64,000 nucleotides of DNA, taken from assembly GCF_001668615.1 (NCBI RefSeq), contig NZ_LZMC01000088.1, positions 22,247 through 86,246 on the forward strand, written 5' to 3'. Positions 24,981 to 34,000 of the stretch are shown here, piece by piece (position 1 is the stretch's first letter; the number at the start of each line of letters is the position of its first letter). The DNA is from Mycobacterium sp. 1274761.0 (GTDB lineage Bacteria > Actinomycetota > Actinomycetes > Mycobacteriales > Mycobacteriaceae). The translations under genes were made by a program, and so were the position numbers. The notes below the pieces were generated by a model. It worked only from the letters and a program-made list of their open reading frames with translations, made no database searches and was not told the origin of the DNA.

Positions 24981-26833
24981 CACAACCGCCCGTCGGCGAC
25001 AGCGGCGTGGCGACCATGGCCTGCGAGCAGTGCGGCACCCAGGGGCCGACGGCGGCGTTCTGCGGAGCGTGCGGCGCGCCGTTGTCGCAGCGGCGCGGGC
25101 CTCTTCGGTTGGACGCCTATGCGGCCGCACCCGGTGAACAGGTGGTGCGCCTGTCGGTGGCGAGCTCGCTGTTTCCGCATCTTCCGCACCGCTCCCGCAC
25201 GGCTTTTCGCGTCGGCCTCGCGGTGTACTTCCTGCTGCTGCTGGTTCTGGCGCTGCTGCGGTGCCAGGCGCCGATGCTCGCTATCAGCGCGCTCGGCCTG
25301 CCCACGGTATTCCTGCTGTACCTGTATCAGTCCGGTGCCCACCGCGACATCACGGTGTCCACCCTGATTTCGACCGCACTCGGAGGCATCGCGCTCGGGG
25401 TCGGATGGGCGTTGCTCACCGCATCATTCGTCGCCCACTTCTACGACGTGTCCTTCGCCAACGCGGACTCCAGGAGACTGGCTGCACTCGTCGGCATCGT
25501 GGTTCCGATCGCCGGCGCGGCGGTGATGCTGATGCCTGCCGTCGTCATGCGTTTCGTTCGGTCGAGCCGGGAAACGTTGGACGGCTACGTCATCGGCGCG
25601 CTCGGCGCCGTCGCATTCACTGCCGCGGCGATCCTGACTAGGCTGGCACCGCAGTTCGCCACCGGGGTGGTTGCCGACGATCGGCCCGTCAAAATGCTGC
25701 TGGTGCAGGCGGCCCTGCAAGGCGTGGCCATCCCCCTGACGGCAGCGGCGATGGGCGGATTGGTCGGTGCCGCACTGTGGTTCGGCCGTCGCAAGCTGGT
25801 GGTGGCCAGCGTGGGAGCAACCGTGGCTGTCTTCGGCACGCTCGGCGTCACCGAAGTCGTGCCCGCGCTGGAAGGTTTGCATGTCGGTGCGCACCTGCTG
25901 GTCACTGTCGCCGCACTGGTGATACTGCGAATAGGAGTGCAGTACTTCCTGTTACACGAACAGCGCGAGGCCACCGGCCACGCCGGATATGTGCTGTGCC
26001 CCCACTGCGACCACGTCGTGGCCGATATGGCGTTCTGCCCGAACTGCGGGGTCGCCGCCGCGGCGGCATCGCGGGCGTCGCACGCCGCACGTCGCATCGA
26101 GACCGGCGGTGATGTGACTGTTCGGCGCCCCGGCTACGCCACGCCTGAAAGCGTGTATGAGGTTGCGCCGGTGCATCATACGGGCAACACGTGGATGCTC
26201 ACCACGCTCGCTGCAGGGCTTGTGGTAGCCGCGGCGGCGGGAATCACGGCGGCGGTACTGGCAACACCGCAGCGTCCGCGCTACACCTGTCCACCCGACT
26301 GTGGGCGTCCGCCGATCGGCGAGCCCGTCGACATCAACCCGCGCTTCGTCTCCGCCGACGGCGAGTTCTCGGTGCAGTACCCCGGGCCCGGATCTCTGTA
26401 CAAAGCCACGCTGTACCCGGACTGGGTCGAGATGGAGTACACCGGCGGCGACACCGGCACGCTGGACCTGTGGGGCGAACCCGCCACGAAGCGCTCGCCG
26501 AAGCAGATCATCGACACAATGATCGCCGACTACTATCCCGATGCCACCCTCGACTACGAAATCCCCAACGCCATGGTCGGTTACGAGCCGGGGTACGGCG
26601 CGGTGTACGACCAGTACCCGCAGGACGCCAGCGGCGAATTCACCCGGCTGCGGGTGGTGGCCTTGTGCGCCATCAAGAACGACTACGCTTTGGTGGCCAC
26701 CGCGGTCGGCCCGTACCACGAGTTCAGCCCTGACTTCGGAAGCGGCCATCCGTCGGGGGTCAACCTCGAACTCGCGCTCGATATGGGCAAGTTTGTCAAC
26801 AGCTTTCGCTGGCACAGCGGACCGTCAGCATGA
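24977..26833 (+). CDS. Double zinc-ribbon multi-TM membrane protein
   Basis: The 618-aa protein has an N-terminal zinc ribbon (CEQCGTQGPTAAFCGACG) and a second one near residue 337 (CPHCDHVVADMAFCPNCG). Between them are about seven TM helices, and a further TM near residue 410 precedes an external C-terminal domain with CPPDCG. I do not know the family function; zinc-ribbon membrane proteins may sense stress or gate enzymes. It is translationally coupled to the S53 peptidase gene, suggesting it regulates, secretes or protects against that peptidase. Its 3' end overlaps the convergent P450 gene by 9 nt. Confidence 0.78.
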   Translation: MTQPPVGDSGVATMACEQCGTQGPTAAFCGACGAPLSQRRGPLRLDAYAAAPGEQVVRLSVASSLFPHLPHRSRTAFRVGLAVYFLLLLVLALLRCQAPMLAISALGLPTVFLLYLYQSGAHRDITVSTLISTALGGIALGVGWALLTASFVAHFYDVSFANADSRRLAALVGIVVPIAGAAVMLMPAVVMRFVRSSRETLDGYVIGALGAVAFTAAAILTRLAPQFATGVVADDRPVKMLLVQAALQGVAIPLTAAAMGGLVGAALWFGRRKLVVASVGATVAVFGTLGVTEVVPALEGLHVGAHLLVTVAALVILRIGVQYFLLHEQREATGHAGYVLCPHCDHVVADMAFCPNCGVAAAAASRASHAARRIETGGDVTVRRPGYATPESVYEVAPVHHTGNTWMLTTLAAGLVVAAAAGITAAVLATPQRPRYTCPPDCGRPPIGEPVDINPRFVSADGEFSVQYPGPGSLYKATLYPDWVEMEYTGGDTGTLDLWGEPATKRSPKQIIDTMIADYYPDATLDYEIPNAMVGYEPGYGAVYDQYPQDASGEFTRLRVVALCAIKNDYALVATAVGPYHEFSPDFGSGHPSGVNLELALDMGKFVNSFRWHSGPSA

Positions 26834-28051
26834 TGCGGTGAACCTGACCGGCATCGCGTGGATGCCGTTCATGAGGTTGGAGCGCACCCGCTCGACAGGC
26901 CCGGTGAGCTCGAGGTCGGGCATTCGGGACAGCACCTCGGGAATGATCGCCGACGCCTCGACGCGGGCGAGGTTGGCGCCCAGGCAGAAATGTGTGCCGC
27001 CGCCACCGAATGCCAGGTGCGGGTTGGGGCTACGGCCGATGTCGAAGCGGTCGGGATCGGCAAAGTGCGTCTCGTCACGGTTGGCCGACGGGTAGAACAT
27101 CGCCGCCCGGTCCCCGGCCTTGACTCCGATGCCGCGGAGCTCCGTGTCGCGGGTCGCCGTGCGCACGAAGACCGTGACGGGGCTGGTGTAGCGCAGCATC
27201 TCCTCGATCGCGGTGGGCAGCAGGGTTGGATCGGCCGCCAGCCTGGCCTGCTCGGCCGGATGGTCCATCAGCGCGAGAATGCCCGCGGCCACCAGGTTGC
27301 GAGTGGTGTCGCCGCCTGCGTTGATCAGCAGCAGAAAGAACATGTTGAACTCGAGATCGGTGAGGCGTTCACCGTCCACCTCGGCGTGCAGCAGCGCGGT
27401 CGCGATGTCGTCGCCGGGCTCGGCCCGCTTGCGCGCGGCGAGCTCGGTGCCGTACTCGAACATCTGCATCTGCGCGTCGACCACGTGTGAATACTCGACA
27501 TGGGTGTCGCCGACGGCGCCGGAGTTCATGATCTCGGTCAGCGCGTACAGCCGCCGCCCGTCCTCCAGCGGGATGCCGAGCAGTTCGGCGATCACATACG
27601 ACGGCAGCGCGCCGGCGATGTCGGTGACGAAGTCGCATTCACCGCGCCCGATGACGTCGTCGACGATCTCGCGGGCCATGTCCGCGACGTGGTCGTTCAA
27701 CCGCGCAACCTGGCGCGGCGTGAAGCCGCGGCTGACCAAAGACCGCAGCTTGGTATGCCGCGGCGGGTCCATCGTCAGCATCATCAGCGCCAGCTGGAAC
27801 TCGTCGTTGTGCTGGGCGGGTTCGAAGAACACCCCGGTGGCCTGCGACGACCACGTCGCGCTGTCCCGGGAGACGGCGAGGATCTCGTCGTATCCGGTCA
27901 GCGCCAGGAAGCCGGGCCCGTCGCCGTACGGGTGCCATGCGACGGGCGCGCGGCGCCGGAGTTCGGCGTATGCCTCATACGGCATGCCGGAGGCATACGT
28001 GTCGGGGTCGGCGAGGTCGACACCGCCGACGGTGATGGCATCATGAGCCAC
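26825..28051 (-). CDS. Cytochrome P450
   Basis: The 408-aa protein has the I-helix INAGGDTTRNL, the ExxR motif EEMLRYTSP and the heme loop FGGGGTHFCLGANLARVEA with the axial Cys. It is a soluble bacterial P450 needing ferredoxin electrons. The subfamily and substrate cannot be assigned by eye. GTG 28051 is preferred because homology begins at GGVDLADPDTY; an ATG at 28093 would add 14 residues. No electron-transfer partner is adjacent. Confidence 0.9.
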   Translation of the reverse strand: MAHDAITVGGVDLADPDTYASGMPYEAYAELRRRAPVAWHPYGDGPGFLALTGYDEILAVSRDSATWSSQATGVFFEPAQHNDEFQLALMMLTMDPPRHTKLRSLVSRGFTPRQVARLNDHVADMAREIVDDVIGRGECDFVTDIAGALPSYVIAELLGIPLEDGRRLYALTEIMNSGAVGDTHVEYSHVVDAQMQMFEYGTELAARKRAEPGDDIATALLHAEVDGERLTDLEFNMFFLLLINAGGDTTRNLVAAGILALMDHPAEQARLAADPTLLPTAIEEMLRYTSPVTVFVRTATRDTELRGIGVKAGDRAAMFYPSANRDETHFADPDRFDIGRSPNPHLAFGGGGTHFCLGANLARVEASAIIPEVLSRMPDLELTGPVERVRSNLMNGIHAMPVRFTASC

Positions 28052-28317
28052 GCCAGAAAGTTTGACCGACGGGGGGCTTTGGCGGGTGTACATCGAACCG
28101 GCCGAGTGAAAACTGCCGGCTCGGTTGATGCGCCCGACCGGTTCGACGTGTGACGTACGCTACGCCACTGAACTCGGCAGGCGGCGGTGGCGACGCCGAT
28201 GAGCTGCGGAAATGTGAGCGTATCGAGATGCTTCGCTAACTCATGGTGCTCGGCGGTTTTTAAGGGTTCTTTGGCAGAAGATGAACATTCGCGGATTTGC
28301 TCGTATGGTGCTTCGTG

Positions 28318-29007
28318 ATGGGGAGGCATAGCGCTGCTCGCCGCCGACGTATACCGTCGGTCGCCCCAGCGGCCGCAGTGATCGCTCCCTACGCCCTCTT
28401 ACTCGCCGCCGGCGGAGATGTGTCGGTACCTGCTCCCAGCGTCGAGGCCGACGCACCGGAGGCGGTCATCGATGACGCCGCGACGCGCAGCGTGCAGATC
28501 ATCGCCTCCGCCGCGCCGGATCTGTCGTCGACTCCGACCGCCCTCGATTCGGCCGCCGCCGCTGCGCCCGTGCAGCTCGCCGCGTCGCGGCGCTACCGGG
28601 TGTACGACCGCGAGGCCGAGCGCGTCCTTCCGGTCGGAAGAGCACCCGAGCGCGGCCTGCAGGTCAAAACCATCCTCGTGTCGCGCAGCGTCAGCGCCAT
28701 GTTCCCGGAGATCCAAAGCATCGGCGGGGTGCGGCCGGACGCACTGCGGTGGCATCCCAACGGGCTTGCCCTCGACGTGATGATCCCCAACCCGAGCTCC
28801 GCTGAAGGCATCGCGCTGGGCAACCGGATCGTCGCGTTCGCGCTGGAGAATGCCGACCGGTTCGACCTGCAGGACTGCATCTGGCGCGGCATGTACTACA
28901 CGCCCGATGGCGGCGCCAGGGCCGGCGGGTACGGCCATTACGACCACGTCCACATCACGACCCACGGCGGCGGATATCCCAGCGGCGACGAGGTCTATCT
29001 CCGCTAG
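28318..29007 (+). CDS. Secreted/anchored protein with ARB_07466-like C-terminal domain
   Basis: The 229-aa protein has a basic N-terminus and a short hydrophobic segment (APAAAVIAPYALLLAAGG), then a linker and a C-terminal domain with ILVSRSVSAMFPEIQSIGG and HPNGLALDVMIPN, ending GYGHYDHVHITTHGGG. This resembles the conserved mycobacterial ARB_07466/VldE-type domain; the H..D..H arrangement looks like a zinc peptidase (M15-like) site but activity is unproven. ATG 28318 is preferred over an upstream GTG or ATG. Confidence 0.72.
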   Translation: MGRHSAARRRRIPSVAPAAAVIAPYALLLAAGGDVSVPAPSVEADAPEAVIDDAATRSVQIIASAAPDLSSTPTALDSAAAAAPVQLAASRRYRVYDREAERVLPVGRAPERGLQVKTILVSRSVSAMFPEIQSIGGVRPDALRWHPNGLALDVMIPNPSSAEGIALGNRIVAFALENADRFDLQDCIWRGMYYTPDGGARAGGYGHYDHVHITTHGGGYPSGDEVYLR

Positions 29008-29013
29008 TTCACG

Positions 29014-29784
29014 CTAGGGGCGGAAGGTCACCCCGCCGTCGACGCTGATGGTCTGTGCCGTGATGAAGCTGCCGTCGTCGGACAGCAGCAGCGCGCCCAG
29101 CGCGGCGACGTCGTCGGGCTCACCGAAGCGGGACTTGATCATCTGCCGTGCCCTGGTCTGGTCGACGATCCCGTCGGGCATCGGGGTCTGGTCGAATTTG
29201 TAGTGCCAAATCAACCCTGGCGCAATGGCATTGGCGCGGATGCCTTTGGGGCCGTATTTGCGCGCGATGTGGCGCATCAGCGCGAGCTCGGCGGCCTTGC
29301 TCATTTGATACGACACCCGCGTGCTCGCACCGTTGTAGGCGTCGATGGATGCGGTGAACACGATCGAGCCGCCACCGCTGTCGATCATCGGCGGAATCAT
29401 GTGCTTGGCGCAGATTACGAAGCCGCGGGTGTTGACCCGCATGACGTCGTCGAACACGTCCAGGGGTAGGTCGACGACGCCGCCCGGCAGGTACGCGTCG
29501 TCGGCGTTGGTGAAGTTCACGTGTGCGCCGTCGAGCCGCCCGAATGTGTCCACAGCGAGGGCGACGGTCGACGTCACCGACGCCTCGTCGGCACCGTCGA
29601 GCAGGATGGCGTGCACCCGTTCACCCGACGGGTCGAGCTCGGCGGCCACCCGCGAAGCCAGTTCACCGTCGAGATCGCCGACCACCAGCAGGGCGCCCTC
29701 GTCGAAATACCGGCGGGCCAGGCCGTTGCCGATGCCGCCCAGCCCTGCCACGATCACGACTTTGTTCTCGAGCGCTCCTGTCAC
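29014..29784 (-). CDS. SDR-family oxidoreductase
   Basis: The 256-aa protein has the Rossmann start AGLGGIGNGLARRYFDEG and the catalytic SYQMSKAA (Tyr/Lys). Position 4 of the usual NNAG motif reads VNFTNADD, an atypical segment. The C-terminal IRANAIAPGLIW is standard. The substrate is unknown. It ends 6 nt after the convergent gene at 29007 and is divergent from DUF899. Confidence 0.88.
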   Translation of the reverse strand: MTGALENKVVIVAGLGGIGNGLARRYFDEGALLVVGDLDGELASRVAAELDPSGERVHAILLDGADEASVTSTVALAVDTFGRLDGAHVNFTNADDAYLPGGVVDLPLDVFDDVMRVNTRGFVICAKHMIPPMIDSGGGSIVFTASIDAYNGASTRVSYQMSKAAELALMRHIARKYGPKGIRANAIAPGLIWHYKFDQTPMPDGIVDQTRARQMIKSRFGEPDDVAALGALLLSDDGSFITAQTISVDGGVTFRP

Positions 29785-29874
29785 CGCTGCGATCTTTCCC
29801 GATGCGTCAGCCGAACCGATGACTTTCCGGGGCCGGCCGTGTCTACATGGAAAGCGCTACGAGAGGAGAACCCT

Positions 29875-30576
29875 ATGGCCGAGAATGTCGCGAAACCGCC
29901 GGTTGTCGATCAGCAGACCTGGCGCAAGGAGCTCGACGAGCTGCGGCGGCGCGAGAAGGCTGCGACGCGCGAGCTCGACGCCATCGCCGCCCAACGCCGA
30001 AGGCTGCCGATGGTCGAGATGGGTGAGTACACGCTGATCGGTGAGGACGGCCCGGTCCGCCTGGTCGACGTGTTCAAGGGCCGGTCACAACTCATCGTCT
30101 ACCACCACATGTGGCAGGACGGAGCGGAGTGGCAGTGCGGCGGGTGCACAGGGTTCACCTCTCAGTTCACCCGGCTGGAGTTCCTGAACAACTACGACGC
30201 CCGATTCGTCATCGTGACGAACGGGCCGATCGACGAGGCTCTGGCCTACCGCGACAAGGTCGGCAACAAGATGGAGTGGTACTCGTCGTCGGAGAGCTCG
30301 TTCGGCGCCGACGTGGACGCGCCGCCGGGAGGCGGCTTCGCCGTCAACGTTTTCCTGCGCGCGACGGATCCATCAGGAGAAGACGTCGTGTACCGCACCT
30401 GGCACACCAACGGCCGCGGCACCGAGCAGCTCAGCCACTCGTTCGGGCTCATCGACATCCTGCCGTGGGGTCGTCAGGAGGAGTGGCAAGACTCTCCGCA
30501 GGGCTGGCCACAGTCGCCGACGTATTCGCGGTGGCTGGACTCGCCGGACATCGCGCGGGCGTACGGCACTACTTGA
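29875..30576 (+). CDS. DUF899 thioredoxin-like protein
   Basis: The 233-aa protein matches DUF899: an N-terminal helical region (WRKELDELRRREKAATRELD), then a thioredoxin-fold core with YHHMWQDGAEWQCGGCTGFT that contains a CxxC (CGGC). Members are annotated as thioredoxin-like or dithiol-disulfide isomerases. A GAGGAGAA ribosome-binding site supports ATG 29875. Its stop overlaps that of the convergent ECF sigma gene by 8 nt. Confidence 0.85.
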   Translation: MAENVAKPPVVDQQTWRKELDELRRREKAATRELDAIAAQRRRLPMVEMGEYTLIGEDGPVRLVDVFKGRSQLIVYHHMWQDGAEWQCGGCTGFTSQFTRLEFLNNYDARFVIVTNGPIDEALAYRDKVGNKMEWYSSSESSFGADVDAPPGGGFAVNVFLRATDPSGEDVVYRTWHTNGRGTEQLSHSFGLIDILPWGRQEEWQDSPQGWPQSPTYSRWLDSPDIARAYGTT

Positions 30577-32257
30577 CGCAGATGTCCGTCGGGTCGCTGC
30601 AGCCGCCGCCGGTTGCCGGTGGCACCGGATGCGGCGCCGGCCCAACGGGATCGGGCACCGTGTGCGGTGCGGGTCCGACGGGATCGGGAACCTGCGGCGC
30701 GGGCTGCGCAGGAGCAGGCAGCTGTTTCGCGGAGCCGGGATCAGGCGCCTGGGGCAGCGGGTTCCCTTGATCGGGCAGCTTCTTGGGCAACTGGTCGGCC
30801 GGCGGACCCGGTGCAGGCGCGGGAGCGGGAAAGTCCGCCGGCGGCACCGGATTCTGCGGCAGTGGCAATTGGGGCAACGGAAGGCCGATCGGCGGTAGAG
30901 GAAGCGGCGCAGGGGCGGGCGCCTGCGCTGGTGCCGGAGCGGGCAATTGAGGTGCCCCTGCCTGCGGCGTCGGGATGGGCGCTTGCGGCGTGGGGATCGG
31001 CGCCTGCGGGCCCGGCAGTTTCGCCGGTGTCGGCAGTGGGGCGCCCGCGCGAGGCGCCTGCGCCGGCAATGGGGTGGGCGTGGCCCTGGGCGCCTGCGGA
31101 GTCGGGAGCACCGCCTCGGGGGTCGGCATCGGCGCCGAAGGTGTGGGTTGCGGCGCCGGTTGCACCACCCCACTCGGCGACAGCGCGGTACTCGGCAGGT
31201 ACACCCACGCCAGCGCCCCGCCGAGGATGACGAGCGGCACGCCGATCAACAGCGCCATGAACGGAACGACCCGACGTTTGTCCTCGCCGGCGGGGTCGAC
31301 GACGGCCGCCGGCTCCACAGGGGGTTCCGGCTTGAGCGCGGGCCGGGCGGCCGTGGCCGCGAAGTTCAAAGCCGATGGGCCGGGTATCGGGCTCAGCTGT
31401 GTCGCAACGCCGTGCGATGACGTGCCCATCCCATGTGAGGCCGAGGTCAGCTCGAAGTCGCGCATCACGTTGTTCTTCAGCCAGGACGGCGCGGGAATGA
31501 ACACCGGAGCACCGAGCAGCGCGGCCGGGCTCACCGATCGACTGCGCAGGTCCTCACACGCATTGCACGATTCGATATGGCGCGCAATGCGTTTGCGCAT
31601 CAGGATGTTGAATTTGCCGTCCCAGCCGTGCAATACGGCAGCCAGCTCAGGGCAGCTGCCCGGATCAGCCTGTACCCGGCGCGCCACCAGCAGGGCACCG
31701 AGCGAACGCTCGATGGTGTCGCGGAGCCGTCCGACCATGGTGTTGGCGTTGGTCTGCGTGACCCCGAGCGCCATCGCGAGTTCGGGCCCGTCGAGACCTT
31801 GGCGGTAGGCGAGCTCCAACACCGCCTGGTCGCGATCTGAAAGACCGCCTGCCGCTTCGGAAATCAGGTTGGCCAACTCCATCCGGTGAGCCAACGTGTC
31901 GGGGCTTGCGTCGTTCGACACCACGTCGGGCATTTCATCCGACGGCCGTTCGCGCTTGAGGTCGCGAAGTCTTTTGTGGGCTTCGTTGCGGACGATCGAA
32001 TATAGCCACGGGCGCAGCTTGTCCGGTTCTCGCAGACCCCCGACGCTGGTCGACACGATGCAGAAAGCATCCTGCACGCAGTCGGCGGCCGAGTCCCGGT
32101 CGCGGAGCATTCCGATGCAGAAGTCGTGAAGCCGGTCGGCGTAGCGGTCATAGATCCCAGCGAAGGCGTTCCGGTCACCGGCGGCGGCTGCGACGGCCAA
32201 CTCGGCGTCGCTGCTGCCTGGGCCTATGCCACTCCAGTTTGATAGCGCGGCGGTCAT
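30569..32257 (-). CDS. ECF sigma factor fused to ZAS-like zinc finger, TM segment and Pro-rich tail
   Basis: The 562-aa protein begins with sigma-70 region 2 (DRLHDFCIGMLRDRDSAADC, VQDAFCIV, LRPWLYSIVRNEAHK) and region 4 (LSDRDQAVLELAYRQGLDG). Immediately after comes HIESCNAC, an exact HxxxCxxC zinc-binding ZAS motif typical of anti-sigma factors. One TM segment (near residue 325, ALLIGVPLVILGGALAWVYL) leads to about 220 Pro/Ala/Gln-rich residues. This resembles the described ECF groups with C-terminal extensions (ECF53-like). The sigma factor and a self-regulatory domain are thus in one membrane-tethered polypeptide. How sigma would be released is unknown. Confidence 0.85.
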   Translation of the reverse strand: MTAALSNWSGIGPGSSDAELAVAAAAGDRNAFAGIYDRYADRLHDFCIGMLRDRDSAADCVQDAFCIVSTSVGGLREPDKLRPWLYSIVRNEAHKRLRDLKRERPSDEMPDVVSNDASPDTLAHRMELANLISEAAGGLSDRDQAVLELAYRQGLDGPELAMALGVTQTNANTMVGRLRDTIERSLGALLVARRVQADPGSCPELAAVLHGWDGKFNILMRKRIARHIESCNACEDLRSRSVSPAALLGAPVFIPAPSWLKNNVMRDFELTSASHGMGTSSHGVATQLSPIPGPSALNFAATAARPALKPEPPVEPAAVVDPAGEDKRRVVPFMALLIGVPLVILGGALAWVYLPSTALSPSGVVQPAPQPTPSAPMPTPEAVLPTPQAPRATPTPLPAQAPRAGAPLPTPAKLPGPQAPIPTPQAPIPTPQAGAPQLPAPAPAQAPAPAPLPLPPIGLPLPQLPLPQNPVPPADFPAPAPAPGPPADQLPKKLPDQGNPLPQAPDPGSAKQLPAPAQPAPQVPDPVGPAPHTVPDPVGPAPHPVPPATGGGCSDPTDICVK

Positions 32258-32394
32258 GAGGTGTTGCTCCAGATTGGTCAGCGGCGGTAGCTGTCAGCGT
32301 AGATGCTGGGGCCGCTTCGGGATAGGTATTCGAACTTTGGATGCGTACTCGCCCAGACCTGGGGTGGCCTGGGCCGAGTCCGTGGTGATCCTTC

Positions 32395-33189
32395 CTATTT
32401 CGCGTTGCCGTCGGTGGGTTTCTGCGAATCCGTGCCCGTCTGATCGATGCCGTCCTTCGCGGGCGGCTGGGGACCCGGCACCTCGACCACAACGTCCCCG
32501 CCGTTCTGACCGGGCACTCCAATGCCGACAACCGGCGTCTTGACCGACACGTCGCCCTTGCTGCCGACGCCGACCTCGGCGCCGGGCACCTTGACCGCCA
32601 CGCCGGGGCCGGCGACCGGTGCGGGAGCAGGATCGGCAGGGGCCGCAACCGGGGCGGGTGCGCTGACGGGCGCCGGGCCTGCGGCGGGCTTCGAGATCGC
32701 GTTCGGCTTCTGTGCCGCAACGGAATTGGACGACGACGGCCCGCTGATTCGGATCGGTGCCGGGTTGTTGACGATCACCGGCGTCGCATTCTGCGCCGGG
32801 GCGACCGCCGGGATGCTGACCGCCGACGGCAGGTTGACGACCGTCTGACCCGACGGCAGTGTGGCGGCGGTGTTGCTGCTCGCCGTCTGGGCGGGCTGCG
32901 AGTCGCTCGAGTTGAGCAGCATGACCCCGCCGAAGGCGGCCGCGCCGACCACCGCAAGGCCGGCAACCAACAGCAGGCCCTTGCTCGACGACTTGGCCGC
33001 GGGCTGCTGCACCGGCTGCTGGGGCATCGCGTAGTAGTCGTGGTAGGCGGAGTACTGCGGCTGCGGCGGGTAAGGGTGTTCCGGCTCGGGCATGCACTGC
33101 GAGTAGGCCAGCGCGACCCCCGAACGCACGGTCGGGTCCTCGTAGCGGATGTCTTCGTAACGGATGATTGTGGTGGCGGTGGTGTTCAT
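32395..33189 (-). CDS. Membrane-anchored Pro/Ala/Val-rich envelope protein
   Basis: The 264-aa protein has a cytoplasmic N-terminus with RYEDIRYEDPTVRSG and a Tyr/Pro/Gln stretch, one TM helix (GLLLVAGLAVVGAAAFGGVM, about residues 70-90) and an extracytoplasmic tail of Pro-, Ala- and Val-rich, glycine-poor repeats ending in lysine- and aspartate-containing sequence. No enzyme motif is visible. It lies 137 nt upstream of the ECF gene on the same strand and shares its architecture, so it could be a regulator or target of that sigma factor. Confidence 0.65.
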   Translation of the reverse strand: MNTTATTIIRYEDIRYEDPTVRSGVALAYSQCMPEPEHPYPPQPQYSAYHDYYAMPQQPVQQPAAKSSSKGLLLVAGLAVVGAAAFGGVMLLNSSDSQPAQTASSNTAATLPSGQTVVNLPSAVSIPAVAPAQNATPVIVNNPAPIRISGPSSSNSVAAQKPNAISKPAAGPAPVSAPAPVAAPADPAPAPVAGPGVAVKVPGAEVGVGSKGDVSVKTPVVGIGVPGQNGGDVVVEVPGPQPPAKDGIDQTGTDSQKPTDGNAK

Positions 33190-33450
33190 GGTTTCCCCTC
33201 TGGCTCGAAGCCGCCCTCGCGGCTGCTTTCACACCTAGGAGCCAGCAGCGGAGGAGACTCGCACACTTTTTTGAAAAGAATTCTTCGCCCGGTTTTCGGC
33301 GTCGCTCAAGGGCCGGTGACAACTGCATCACCATTGGGAAACGGCGCGGTGCGGCGTGGCGCGCGTCCGAAATCACCCAAGACAATTGACGCGGTCGTTG
33401 GAGAAACGGCGATGCGAATTGTCTATGCGTGAATGAAGGAGTCGACGTCA

Positions 33451-33942
33451 ATGGCGATCATTGATCGAATCAACAGCAGCGCGATCGCTGCAGGGGTGGG
33501 GTTGTGCGGGGTCGCGATTGCGTTGAGTCCGGCCGCGTCAGCGATCCCGCTGGTAACGGGTGGATGCGACTACTCAACGTCGGCGGGCAGCGCCCCTGCG
33601 CCGGCTGGTGCGGCACCTGGTGCGCCATGTGCAGCTGCGGTGAGTGATATGGCGGGCGTGCCGATGGCCGCGCCGGGACCGCTGCCACTGGCACCGCCTG
33701 TTCCGGCGGCTCCGCCGCCGTTGCCGCCCGTGCCCGCGGCCCCGCCGCTTCCGGTGGCTCCACCGCTGCCGGTCGCCCCGATCGTGCCTGCGGCCGGGCC
33801 TGTTGGCGCGGCACCCGCGATGGGTGGTGCGCCGGTGCTCGAGATGGGTGGTGCCGGAGGTAAGGGCCAGCCGACAGGCCCCGCGCCGGCGGGTGCCCCT
33901 GAGGCCGGCAAGCCGCTACCTGCGGGTCCGTCCGGCAGCTAA
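33451..33942 (+). CDS. Secreted Ala/Pro-rich protein
   Basis: The 163-aa protein has a signal peptide (INSSAIAAGVGLCGVAIALSPAASA) and a mature tail of alternating Pro/Ala/Val/Leu (GAAP, PPLPPVPAAPP motifs). ATG 33451 is chosen because AAGGAG precedes it by 8 nt; an upstream ATG at 33433 would place that site inside the gene. Function is unknown; such low-complexity exported proteins may sit in the cell wall. A strong hairpin lies just after its stop. Confidence 0.7.
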   Translation: MAIIDRINSSAIAAGVGLCGVAIALSPAASAIPLVTGGCDYSTSAGSAPAPAGAAPGAPCAAAVSDMAGVPMAAPGPLPLAPPVPAAPPPLPPVPAAPPLPVAPPLPVAPIVPAAGPVGAAPAMGGAPVLEMGGAGGKGQPTGPAPAGAPEAGKPLPAGPSGS

Positions 33943-33949
33943 GCGACGG

Positions 33950-33998
33950 AAAGCGGCCGTCGCGCCAAGCCTTACGGCTTGTGCGCGGCGGCCACTTT
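33950..33998. terminator. Bidirectional hairpin terminator
   Basis: A long imperfect hairpin with inner stem CAAGCC-TTAC-GGCTTG and outer arms AAAGCGGCCGTCGCGC / GCGCGGCGGCCACTTT lies between two convergent genes (ends at 33942 and 34001). Both sides end in short A or T runs, so it could terminate transcripts from either direction. Confidence 0.7.
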
Positions 33999-34000
33999 CG

